From: Ktedonobacteria bacterium
GTDB lineage: Bacteria > Chloroflexota > Ktedonobacteria > Ktedonobacterales > JACDGC01
Length of the DNA stretch: 64,000 bases
Direction of reading: 5' to 3'
Assembly (NCBI GenBank): GCA_027459785.1
Contig: DAIDGU010000026.1
Coordinates: 1 to 64,000 of the forward strand
Shown: positions 23,712 through 32,059 of the stretch, one piece after another
How the letters are laid out: the number at the start of each line of letters is the position of its first letter
Position numbering within the stretch: the stretch's first letter is position 1
The notes under the pieces: generated by a model
What the model saw: only the letters and a program-made list of their open reading frames with translations
What the model was told of the DNA's origin: nothing
Database searches by the model: none
Program-made: the position numbers and the translations under genes

Positions 23712-25346
23712 ATGTCAGACGCATCCCTCACGCCCCAGCGCCCATCCCGGCTCTGGCGACGCCTCGGCAACGTCGCTTGTGGTTCCCTGGCGCTGACCGC
23801 GTTGGTCTTTGCCGTCGCTCTCATCCTACCGCAACACGCGGTTGCCGCGACGCATCCCGGTGGCAATATCACCGATCCGACTGTACGTAATGTCGATATC
23901 GCCCGCCCGGCGGTCGTGCGCATCGAAACCGCATTCGCCACCGTCAGCCTGGCGATCCATTATTGCACCAGCGAGAACGATGTTATCGCCGCGCCCGCCG
24001 TCGGCGGCCTGGGGTCGGGCGCATTCATCTCGTCATCGGGCGACATCCTGACTGCTGGCCATGTCGTCAAGGCACCGCCGGGCGACCTGGAATCCTTCGA
24101 ACTGGCCGATCCCCAATTGGCAGCACAGATCGTTACGCTTATCAAAGCGAAATGTCACCAGACGGTTGATCCCGCCAGTCTGGTGAACCTCTATTTCGCC
24201 AACCCCAATGAGTTCGTGTTCACCTTCTCGAATCCGGTCGATAAAGTTTGGCTCGACACCAGCTATAACGGGCCGTATACCCAAACCTCGGTCCGCGATG
24301 TCACGTTTTACTCGTATACCGTCAAGGGACTCTCCAACTTCGAGACGGATCAAGGGGGCATCGGCAATGATGTCTCGATCATTCACGTCGATGGGCTGAC
24401 CGATATGCCGTCGATCGCTGTGGGCGATAGCGATGCGGTGTCGCCCACGGATACGCTGACGATCATCGGCTACCCCGGCAACGGCGACCAGAATCATTAC
24501 AACCAGGGGCAGCCGATCGATGTGCCGAACGACTTCCTGACGGAATCGATCAATCAGGTGTATGTCAGCGCGATCAAGTCCAACGACCAGGGCGGCAAGT
24601 TGATCCAGGTCGGCGGCAATGTGGAACATGGCGACAGCGGCGGTCCCGCGATCAATGCCGCCGGGCAAATCGTCGGCGTTGTGAGCTTCGGCGGCACGGA
24701 CCAACCCGATGGCACCAGCTTCATGCAAGCCGCCTCGAACGCGCAATCGCTCATCCAGCAAGCCAACATCGACATGACGCCTGGCAAGTTCGAGACGCTG
24801 TGGCGGCAGGCGCTGACGGATTTCGGTTCGACGGCGGCGGGCCACTGGCACAAGGCCGCGCAGGAATTGCAGACCATCCAGCGCAGCTATCCCAACTTCC
24901 ACGGCGCGGATGATTACCTGACTTATGCGCAGCAGCAGGCGCAGAGCGAATCATCGTCGGGGACGGGTGTGAGTTTGCCGGCCAATGGCACGACGTTGGC
25001 CGGTATCGGCCTGGCGGCCATCGCGTTCATCGCCCTGCTGGCCGTGATTATCGCCGCCGTGCGCGGTCGCCGCCGCCCCCAGGCTGCGGTTGTCGCCGCC
25101 AGCGCGCCGGCCCATGCTATGATGCCCGCCGGTCAAATGCCGCCCGCTGGTTATCCTGCGGCTCCGCCGCAGGGCTACCCCGCCGCGCCCCCCCCGCCGG
25201 CACCATATGGCGATGCGCCGGCCTCGGCCCCCACGCCTTACGGGCAGACCCCCCTGGCACCGGTCACGAACATCTGCCTGAACGGCCACCCGATGCAGCC
25301 GAACGAGATTCGCTGCGCGATCTGCGGCGCACCCCGCGCGCAGTAG
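23712..25346 (+). CDS. Membrane-anchored trypsin-like serine protease with zinc-ribbon tail
   Basis: A 544-residue protein. A membrane helix/signal lies at about 23-43. An outer trypsin-like domain carries the triad His117 (TAGHVV), Asp220 (NDVSIIHVDG) and Ser309 (EHGDSGGPA). A helical segment of about 85 residues is followed by a second membrane helix (TTLAGIGLAAIAFIALLAVI) and a Pro/Tyr/Ala-rich tail of GYPAAPP units ending in a four-cysteine ribbon (CLNGHPMQPNEIRCAICG). The protease would be outside and the zinc ribbon inside, so it could pass a signal or recruit a partner across the membrane (inference). GAGGAG precedes the ATG. No PDZ domain is seen, unlike DegP/HtrA. Confidence 0.88.
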   Translation: MSDASLTPQRPSRLWRRLGNVACGSLALTALVFAVALILPQHAVAATHPGGNITDPTVRNVDIARPAVVRIETAFATVSLAIHYCTSENDVIAAPAVGGLGSGAFISSSGDILTAGHVVKAPPGDLESFELADPQLAAQIVTLIKAKCHQTVDPASLVNLYFANPNEFVFTFSNPVDKVWLDTSYNGPYTQTSVRDVTFYSYTVKGLSNFETDQGGIGNDVSIIHVDGLTDMPSIAVGDSDAVSPTDTLTIIGYPGNGDQNHYNQGQPIDVPNDFLTESINQVYVSAIKSNDQGGKLIQVGGNVEHGDSGGPAINAAGQIVGVVSFGGTDQPDGTSFMQAASNAQSLIQQANIDMTPGKFETLWRQALTDFGSTAAGHWHKAAQELQTIQRSYPNFHGADDYLTYAQQQAQSESSSGTGVSLPANGTTLAGIGLAAIAFIALLAVIIAAVRGRRRPQAAVVAASAPAHAMMPAGQMPPAGYPAAPPQGYPAAPPPPAPYGDAPASAPTPYGQTPLAPVTNICLNGHPMQPNEIRCAICGAPRAQ

Positions 25347-25359
25347 CCCCACTCCCCGG

Positions 25360-25389
25360 CCCCCTCCCCATCTGCGGATGGAGAGGGGG
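25360..25389. repeat. Family C CCCCTCCCCATC palindrome
   Basis: CCCCCTCCCCATC and GGATGGAGAGGGGG face each other across TGC just past the protease stop. Bases 25390-25484 hold a second imperfect hairpin (AGCCAGCCATG...CATGACTGGCT) between the two convergent genes. Confidence 0.8.
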
Positions 25390-25484
25390 TGATCACAGGT
25401 GTGTGGCGGGGCCAGCCAGCCATGCGATCTAAATCATGACTGGCTGCTCTCCCCACCGCCGGCTGCCCAACACATGTTTGCTCC

Positions 25485-27911
25485 TCAGCGGCGTTCGCGG
25501 GCGGGGATTGCGCGCTGAGGGCGCGACCAGAGGTAGGCCAGGTCGTCGGGAGCGGCAGGTGGTGCATGCTGCGCGGGTGCCTGGGCCGCCCAGAAATGCA
25601 CCAGGCGCGCGATCTCGTCCTCCGTGATGTAGGCACCCTGGATGCGCTCCGCTGTGGGCGCGTCACCGGGTTGAAAGAGCATGTCGCCCCGGCCCAGCAG
25701 GTGTTCCGCGCCGCTGTGGTCCAGGATGGTGCGGGCATCGACGGCGGAGGCGACCATAAAGGCGATGCGCGCGGGGATGTTGGCCTTGATCTGGTCGGTG
25801 ATGACATCCACCGAGGGGCGCTGGGTGGCGACGACCAGATGGATGCCCGTGGCGCGGGCGCGCTGCGCCAGCCGGCAGATCGTGCGTGCCACCGCGTCGC
25901 CGCCGAGCAGCAACAGATCGGCCAGTTCTTCGATGATGATGACGATGCGTGGCAACCCAGCCAGGTCGCCGTCCTGGTCGGCGGCGCGGCGCGCGGCGTA
26001 GCCATCGATGTTGCGCACCCCCACCTGGGCGAAGAGGTGGTAGCGACGCTCCATCTCCGCAAGCACCTCGGCCAGCGCGGCGGCGGCTGCCTGCGGCGCG
26101 CTGATGACAGGAGCCAGCAGGTGCGGCAGGCCGGCATATCGTGTCAGTTCGACTATCTTCGGATCGATCAGCAGCAGGCGCAGGTAATCCGGCGTGGCCT
26201 GGGTGATGAGCGTGCCGATGATCGCGTGCAGGCATACGCTTTTGCCCGCGCCCGTCGCGCCGGCGATGAGCAGATGCGGCCAGCGCGCCAGATCGCCCAC
26301 GCGCACCTGGCCCGCCACGTCGCGCCCCAGCGCCAGGGGCAACGGCATGTGGCCTGCCGCCGCGCGAAACTCGCGGCTGACCAGGATCTCGCGCAGCGTC
26401 ACCGTGCGCGCATAAGCATTCGGCATCTCGATGCCGACGTAGGGCCGTTCCGGCACCGGCGCTTCCATACGCAACGTCTTCACGGCCAGCGCCAACGCCA
26501 GGTCATCCCGCAGGCTCATAATGTGGCTGACGCGCGGGCGCACGGTGATCGGCGTGCCGTCGGCAGCCACCTGCACGCGCCCCCGTTCGTCGATGCGCGG
26601 GCGTTCCAGCGGGCGCACGCCGAAGCGGATCACCGTCGGGCCGATGCTGATATCCCCTGGCCGCACTTCCGCTTCCACTCCCAGGCTTTTAAGCGTGCGC
26701 GCCAGCAACTCCGCCAACTTAGCGGCGTGGGCGCGCAGATCTACCTGCGCCGCTGCCGGCACGGGATGCAGCAGATCCAGCGGCGGCAGCGCCCAGGCAT
26801 GTTTCCCTCCCGTGGCGGCACGAGAATGGGGAACCTGCCGATCAGCCCATGCTGCCTGTACTTCCCGCGCCATCCGCTGCTGGGGCGCAGGGTTCTCGTG
26901 GCGGAGGGTTCTCGTTGAGCGGCGGGACGACGGGAGGGCCGGTGGGAGGACTGGCTCCCCCGCACCAGCGAAGCTAGGAAGGGAGTTAGGGGCTGGGGCG
27001 GGCAGTGGCGGCAGGGCGGGCTGCGCGCCGGCGAGCGTCATGCCCTGGCGGAGGTAGGCTGGCACGCGCAGGGCATCTAATAGGGCGTCGCCGGTGAAAT
27101 CGAGCGGCGGCGGCGCGACGGATGCGCCGGCATATGGTGGGGTATCCACCAGCCCAACCAGGGGATCAGGCGCGGGATTTGCGGGCGGATCAACGCTGGT
27201 GGGCCATGTCAGGCCGTTGCGTGGCGTGAGCGTGGTCCGTGTGGTCAAGGGAGCAGTGGTTGGTGCTTGGACTGTCAGTGAAGTGGGGCTGTGGTCAGGT
27301 GCAGCGAGGTCGGCGGCGGCTGCCAGCGCCGTGCCGTGCGGTTGGCGTGGGCTGAGCATGAATGTGTGTGGTGACGCCGAGCGGTGCCACAGATGGGTGA
27401 GGTCGCCCCAGGAGACGCGGAACAGGACGAGCAGATCCAGCCCCAGACCGCCCCAGAGGATGAGTTGCTGGACGGGCAGGGTGAAGTGCCGGAGGAGCTG
27501 CGCGCCCAGCGCGCCCCACACGCCGCCGGTCGCGCCGCCGAGGGCGAGGCGGCTGGCTGCCAGCAACAGCGCCAGGGCGCAGCCCAGGCACCAGAGGACG
27601 CGCCCCCGCACACGCGTGCTACCTGTGAAGGCATCGCTGACGATGAGGCTACAGGTGGTGAGCGCGCCGAGCAGCGCGACGGGCGCCCCCCACCCCAGCA
27701 GCGCGCCGACAGGCGCGCTGAGCGCCGCCACCCATGATCCGCGTGCCAGGGGCAGGAGGCCGACGAAAAGGAGAAAGGCGACGAAGCCGCCGGTGATGGC
27801 GCGATAACACCGGCGTTGTGCTGCCGGCAAAGCGCGCCACCGGGCGTTTACACCAGTGGCGAGGCGGACGGCAGGGTGCGCGGCGGGGTCGGCGGATGAG
27901 GACTGGGACAT
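25485..27911 (-). CDS. ftsK: FtsK/SpoIIIE-type DNA translocase lacking a gamma domain
   Basis: The 808-residue protein has four or so N-terminal membrane helices (residues 30-165), then about 220 Pro/Ala-rich linker residues. The FtsK alpha/beta motor has Walker A IAGATGAGKSVCL (Lys557), Walker B IVIIIEELADLLL and VVATQRPSVDVITDQIKAN. Such motors pump double-stranded DNA at the division septum to clear chromosome ends. The start at 27911 follows AAAGGAAG. After the motor only 35 residues (ending PARERR) remain, so the winged-helix gamma domain that reads orienting sequences and activates XerCD is absent. It may be gamma-less by nature; a chromosomal ftsK elsewhere is also possible. Confidence 0.88.
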   Translation of the reverse strand: MSQSSSADPAAHPAVRLATGVNARWRALPAAQRRCYRAITGGFVAFLLFVGLLPLARGSWVAALSAPVGALLGWGAPVALLGALTTCSLIVSDAFTGSTRVRGRVLWCLGCALALLLAASRLALGGATGGVWGALGAQLLRHFTLPVQQLILWGGLGLDLLVLFRVSWGDLTHLWHRSASPHTFMLSPRQPHGTALAAAADLAAPDHSPTSLTVQAPTTAPLTTRTTLTPRNGLTWPTSVDPPANPAPDPLVGLVDTPPYAGASVAPPPLDFTGDALLDALRVPAYLRQGMTLAGAQPALPPLPAPAPNSLPSFAGAGEPVLPPALPSSRRSTRTLRHENPAPQQRMAREVQAAWADRQVPHSRAATGGKHAWALPPLDLLHPVPAAAQVDLRAHAAKLAELLARTLKSLGVEAEVRPGDISIGPTVIRFGVRPLERPRIDERGRVQVAADGTPITVRPRVSHIMSLRDDLALALAVKTLRMEAPVPERPYVGIEMPNAYARTVTLREILVSREFRAAAGHMPLPLALGRDVAGQVRVGDLARWPHLLIAGATGAGKSVCLHAIIGTLITQATPDYLRLLLIDPKIVELTRYAGLPHLLAPVISAPQAAAAALAEVLAEMERRYHLFAQVGVRNIDGYAARRAADQDGDLAGLPRIVIIIEELADLLLLGGDAVARTICRLAQRARATGIHLVVATQRPSVDVITDQIKANIPARIAFMVASAVDARTILDHSGAEHLLGRGDMLFQPGDAPTAERIQGAYITEDEIARLVHFWAAQAPAQHAPPAAPDDLAYLWSRPQRAIPARERR

Positions 27912-28077
27912 CTGTTGCCACTTCCTTTGGGCGGGTTGCGGTGGTCCATCCATGATGACGCCTTACTCGCACAGGGCTTGCCAGATACCGCGTAGCCGGA
28001 AGGGGCTATGCAAGCATCAAGATATGGTACACTGAAAGCAAACAGTGGCGCGAAGATCGTGATGAAAGTGTGAACCG

Positions 28078-28416
28078 ATGGCGCAAAAGATGCATAAGCG
28101 CGCCGACCAAACGGGAACGCCCGCGCGCGAAAAGCGCCTGCGCGGCGAGATCGTCCGCCTCCTGGGCCTGGCGCTCACCGATCTGCAAGAATGGAATACA
28201 CGCGTCTGCCCCGAATGCTATAAGGACGTTGAACTCTATCCCACCTGCCGCGCGACCAGCCAGCCGCACCTGCCGCCGCTGTATTACGCGCTGGTCTGCG
28301 ACGAGCGCGACGACGATCTGCCCTTGGGGCTGGGATCGTCCGCCGCCGCCGCGCTGGCCGACCTGCTCTGGAACATCCGCGCCGCGCACATCCTGGCCGA
28401 TCTCGCCGACGTTTAA
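28078..28416 (+). CDS. Hypothetical protein
   Basis: A 112-residue protein with a basic N-terminus, a helix EIVRLLGLALTDLQEW, one CPEC motif followed 15 residues later by a single Cys (incomplete as a zinc ribbon), and a helical C-terminus. No clear ribosome site is seen and no family is recognised. Codon use resembles the neighbours, which supports it as a real gene. Confidence 0.5.
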   Translation: MAQKMHKRADQTGTPAREKRLRGEIVRLLGLALTDLQEWNTRVCPECYKDVELYPTCRATSQPHLPPLYYALVCDERDDDLPLGLGSSAAAALADLLWNIRAAHILADLADV

Positions 28417-28462
28417 TATAGGCTACCATGCCGACGAGCGCAAACGGAAGGGCCGGAAGCCC

Positions 28463-29008
28463 TCACAGATGCGTGCCGGAGGCCAGCGGCGACTGGCGAC
28501 GGCGCACGATGCGCACGAACTCTTCGGGGGTGGCGTCGAAGCGCTGGCGGATATAAGCGCGCCCGACGGTGGTGAACGCGATGGAGGATTGCCCCCGCGC
28601 CACGCGGTCGATGAAGCGGGCCTCGCCCCAGAGGGGATAACGCAATTCGCGGAACGCGCCGATGATGCGCGGTGCGCCTAAGATCAGCGTAAGGACGGCG
28701 GCGAAGCCACTGTTGGTATATTTGATCGTGGGGAGACCGGTGATCGGCGGCGGCTGCATGCGCCCCAGCCAATACGTTGCCACCGCCGCGCCCACCAGCG
28801 GGAAGACGAATTGCACGAAGCGCACCAGTGCATGCGGCTTGCGCAGATAAATGGCGGCAATGCCGAAGATGCTCAGGCTCCATGCCGCCAGCGAACCGCG
28901 CGCCAATTGCGCGAAAAGCAGCGCCAGGATCTGATAGGCCGTGAGCCACACAGCCACGAAACCAACCACCGCGAGGATTTGCACATGATAGGCTCCCACC
29001 AAAATCAT
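28463..29008 (-). CDS. Small integral membrane protein
   Basis: A 181-residue protein with about four hydrophobic helices in the first 130 residues (ILAVVGFVAVWLTAYQILAL, SLSIFGIAAIYL, FVFPLVGAAVATYWLG, GFAAVLTLILGAPRIIGAF), then a soluble, Arg-rich tail (YIRQRFDATPEEFVRIVRRR). The ATG at 29008 is preferred for its GGAGGG site; the frame is open to 29071. Function unknown. Confidence 0.65.
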   Translation of the reverse strand: MILVGAYHVQILAVVGFVAVWLTAYQILALLFAQLARGSLAAWSLSIFGIAAIYLRKPHALVRFVQFVFPLVGAAVATYWLGRMQPPPITGLPTIKYTNSGFAAVLTLILGAPRIIGAFRELRYPLWGEARFIDRVARGQSSIAFTTVGRAYIRQRFDATPEEFVRIVRRRQSPLASGTHL

Positions 29009-29267
29009 CGTTTTTTCCCTCCATTGCGGCGGTCCCCCGCCTTGCTCATACGGCATGCCGCCCGTACACACGTATACATAACACCTATCGGCGGCATTGC
29101 AGCATCCACTATGCGCTCAACCTCGGCACGATCCTGTTTGGTGAGTGTATCAGGCGACGCGCGCCACGTCAAGAGTGGCCCCGCACCGACCCGTGTGGCG
29201 CACCATGACCTATCATTTCAGATCGTACAATGTTTGGGCAGGTGAAATGAAGAGGTAGAGGTGCAAA

Positions 29268-30932
29268 ATGGCCGACGACCAGCACGCAGAGCAAGATCCA
29301 TCCCCCCTGGAACAGTGGCAGACGGCGGTCTACGATCCGGCCATCGCCAAGGCGGGGGCGCGGGACGATCCGTTCACCACCAGTTCGGGCATGCCCGTCG
29401 CGCCGCTCTATAGCCCGCCTGTGCCGGAGCCGGCCATCGGCTTCCCCGGCGCGTATCCTTACACGCGCGGCGTGCAGCCGACGATGTATCGGGCGCGGCT
29501 GTGGACGATGCGCCAGTATGCCGGCTATGCTACGGCGGAAGAATCCAACGAACGCTATCGCTACCTGCTGGCCAGTGGTACCACCGGCCTATCCGTCGCC
29601 TTTGATCTGCCGACCCAAATGGGCTATGATCCCGACCATCCCCTGGCGGAAGGCGAGGTGGGCAAGGTCGGCGTCTCCATCGCCTCCATCGATGACATGC
29701 AGCGGCTCTTCGCGGGCATCCCGTTAGAGCGCGTCAGCACCTCCATGACGATCAACGCGACGGCGGCCATCTTGCTGGCGCTGTATATCGCCGTGGGGCG
29801 GCAGCAGGGCGTGGACCAGGCCAAGCTGGCGGGAACTATCCAGAACGACATCCTGAAAGAATATATCGCGCGCGGCACGTACATCTTTCCGCCGCGCCCC
29901 TCGATGCGTATCATCACCGACATCTTCCGCTATTGCGCCGACAGCGTGCCACGCTGGAACACGATCTCGATCTCCGGCTACCACATCCGCGAGGCGGGGT
30001 CCACCGCCGCGCAAGAAGTCGGCTTCACGCTGGCGAACGGGAGTGCGTATGTGCAGGCGGCCATCGATGCCGGCCTGGCGGTAGATCGCTTCGCGCCGCA
30101 ACTCTCGTTCTTTTTCAACGGGCATAGCAATCTTTTCGAGGAAGTAGCGAAGTTCCGTGCGGCGCGGCGCATGTGGGCGCAGATCATGCGCGAACGCTTC
30201 GGCGCACGCGATCCCCGTTCGCTGCTGCTGCGCTTCCACACCCAGACGGCGGGGTCTACCCTGACAGCGCAACAACCAGATAACAATATCGTGCGCACGG
30301 CCTATCAGGCGCTGGCCGCCGTGCTGGGCGGCACGCAGTCGCTGCACACGAACGCGAAAGACGAGGCGCTGGCGCTGCCCACGCCGGAAACCGCGCTGCT
30401 GGCGCTGCGCACCCAACAGGTGTTGGCCTATGAGACGGGCGCGACGGATACCATCGATCCGCTCGCCGGCTCGTATTATGTGGAGGCGCTGACCGACGAC
30501 GTGGAGCAGCGCGCGTGGGAATACATCCACAAGATCGACGAGTTGGGCGGCAGCGTGCGCGCCATCGAGGCCGGTTACATCCAGCGCGAGATCGAGGAAG
30601 CCGCGTATCGCTATCAGCGCGAGGTGGAAGAGCAGCAACGCATCGTCGTCGGCGTCAATCGCTTCCAGATGACGGAAACAGTCAAGCCGGCGGTGCTGAA
30701 GGTCGATCCGGCGCTGGAATTGCGGCAACGCCAGCGCGTGGCGGACCTGCGCGCGGCGCGCGACAACGCCGCCGTCGGCGCGGCCATCGCCGCGCTCACC
30801 GACGCGGCCCATGGCACAACCAATCTGATGCCACCGATCATCGCCGCCGTGGAGGCGCGTGCCACGCTGGGCGAGATCGCCGACGCGCTGCGCACGGTCT
30901 TCGGCGAACAAGGCGCGATCCAACGCGGGTAA
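29268..30932 (+). CDS. Acyl-CoA mutase large subunit (methylmalonyl-CoA mutase type)
   Basis: The 554-residue catalytic subunit belongs to the B12-dependent acyl-CoA mutases, which interconvert methylmalonyl- and succinyl-CoA, or isobutyryl- and butyryl-CoA. It has the substrate-channel segment [67 protein letters not shown] and [20 protein letters not shown]. The cobalamin-binding domain is absent; in this split form a separate subunit of about 140 residues carries it. No such subunit, no MeaB-type GTPase and no epimerase is nearby. Methylmalonyl versus isobutyryl preference cannot be settled by eye. A GAGGTAGAGG site precedes the ATG. Confidence 0.9.
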   Translation: MADDQHAEQDPSPLEQWQTAVYDPAIAKAGARDDPFTTSSGMPVAPLYSPPVPEPAIGFPGAYPYTRGVQPTMYRARLWTMRQYAGYATAEESNERYRYLLASGTTGLSVAFDLPTQMGYDPDHPLAEGEVGKVGVSIASIDDMQRLFAGIPLERVSTSMTINATAAILLALYIAVGRQQGVDQAKLAGTIQNDILKEYIARGTYIFPPRPSMRIITDIFRYCADSVPRWNTISISGYHIREAGSTAAQEVGFTLANGSAYVQAAIDAGLAVDRFAPQLSFFFNGHSNLFEEVAKFRAARRMWAQIMRERFGARDPRSLLLRFHTQTAGSTLTAQQPDNNIVRTAYQALAAVLGGTQSLHTNAKDEALALPTPETALLALRTQQVLAYETGATDTIDPLAGSYYVEALTDDVEQRAWEYIHKIDELGGSVRAIEAGYIQREIEEAAYRYQREVEEQQRIVVGVNRFQMTETVKPAVLKVDPALELRQRQRVADLRAARDNAAVGAAIAALTDAAHGTTNLMPPIIAAVEARATLGEIADALRTVFGEQGAIQRG

Positions 30933-30954
30933 ATCCGCTGCCTGTTCCCAGAAT

Positions 30955-30972
30955 GGGCGCGGCAACGCGCCC
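30955..30972 (+). terminator. GC-rich hairpin after the mutase gene
   Basis: GGGCGCG-GCAA-CGCGCCC is a perfect 7-bp stem with a GNRA-type loop, 23 bases after the stop. It lacks a T tract, so it may stabilise the message end rather than terminate. The following 160 bases are AT-richer and contain no gene. Confidence 0.45.
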
Positions 30973-31136
30973 CGCATCTCCCTCTTGCGTCCACCCCCTT
31001 GTGTGTGATATATATCATGTACATGGATGATAATCATCACCCATATGCCATGTGTCGCAAACAACGCTGTTCGCGGGTCATGTATAGGTACGTCTATTTG
31101 ACATGTTCTTTCATGTGGTCGCCGGAGGACTTGCGC

Positions 31137-31394
31137 ATGCACCCGCTCATCCAAGCTGCCTTAGTCGAGATACATCAGGACGAATTGATGCGCGATGTGC
31201 AAGCTACCCACGTGCTGCATCAGGCGGGGTGGCAGGCCCCGCGCCGCCGGCACTGGCTGCCATCGCCCTTACATCGCACGCTCCAACGGTTGCGCCTGCG
31301 CCAGCGTGCGCGCCGGCAGCGGTTGGCCCGCCGCCGCTACGCCACCGCCTGGCAGCGCGATCTCACCGCCTTCCTCGACGACGACCACACATAA
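31137..31394 (+). CDS. Small basic hypothetical protein
   Basis: An 85-residue protein starting MHPLIQAALVEIHQDELMRD. The ATG at 31137 is well placed after CGGAGGA (31123-31129); the frame is open from 30999. The C-terminal half is very Arg-rich (RLRLRQRARRQRLARRRYAT), suggesting nucleic acid or membrane-surface binding. No family is recognised. Confidence 0.6.
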   Translation: MHPLIQAALVEIHQDELMRDVQATHVLHQAGWQAPRRRHWLPSPLHRTLQRLRLRQRARRQRLARRRYATAWQRDLTAFLDDDHT

Positions 31395-31429
31395 TTACTG
31401 ACCATGGCGAAACGAGCGAAAGAGCGCGG

Positions 31430-31795
31430 GCGGTTGGTGGGCGAGACGGTTGCAGGCGCGCGGGGGGACGAGCGGGCGGAGGTCGAGGGAACGGCGGGCG
31501 GTTGAAACATGTCGGGGGACGAGCGGGCGGTTGCAGGCGTGGGGACGAGCGGGCGGTTGAAACATGTCGGGGGACGATCGGGCGGTTGAAACCGCGCCTA
31601 AGAGCCTACGGCTACGAAGTCCACCTGCGTGGACTGGAGATGAGTTCCCCAACAGGTCAAGAATCCGGAGGACAGCCATTCCTGTCGGTCACTCCGCTCC
31701 CCCGAAGGACCGCCATTTCCCATAACACCGGAGGACAGACATTCCTGTCTGTCCGGCCCCGCTGACTACCGTCTGGACCCATAACGGGTATGAGA
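31430..31795. repeat. Cluster of family A arms and family E hairpins
   Basis: Bases 31430-31590 repeat GGGACGAGCGGGCGGTTGAA-type units several times. At 31583 a family A left half begins, with hairpin AGTCCAC-CTGC-GTGGACT near 31617-31634. From 31665 a composite element follows: a damaged GGAGGACAGCCATTCC copy, CTCCCCCGAAGGACCGCCAT, then an intact GACAGACA-TTCC-TGTCTGTC hairpin and GGCCCCGCTGACTAC. The composite recurs at 52843-52974. No gene lies in 31395-32059. Confidence 0.85.
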
Positions 31796-32059
31796 GGGGC
31801 ATCAGCCGCACAACGTATGCTAGCAGATCAAAGAAACCGGATCTAGAATAGGTGACCTATAGGCTAATGTGAGTGCAGCGCCAAACACCTTGTAGAATAT
31901 GTGTCCCAGTTTTCTGCGATATGGGAAAATTGGTATAAGAGATGCTGGACAGCGCGAGGTCTTCATGGTACGCTAGTCCTGTTCACAGCGTCGCGTCGCG
32001 CAGTGCCAAGCTATACCGGCGCTGGCATGGAAGCCTGGTTAGGAAAAGATGAGGGATCA

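Noticed and set aside
29724..31154. 476-residue minus-strand frame over the mutase gene
   Set aside because: Shadow frame; the plus strand encodes a full acyl-CoA mutase subunit.
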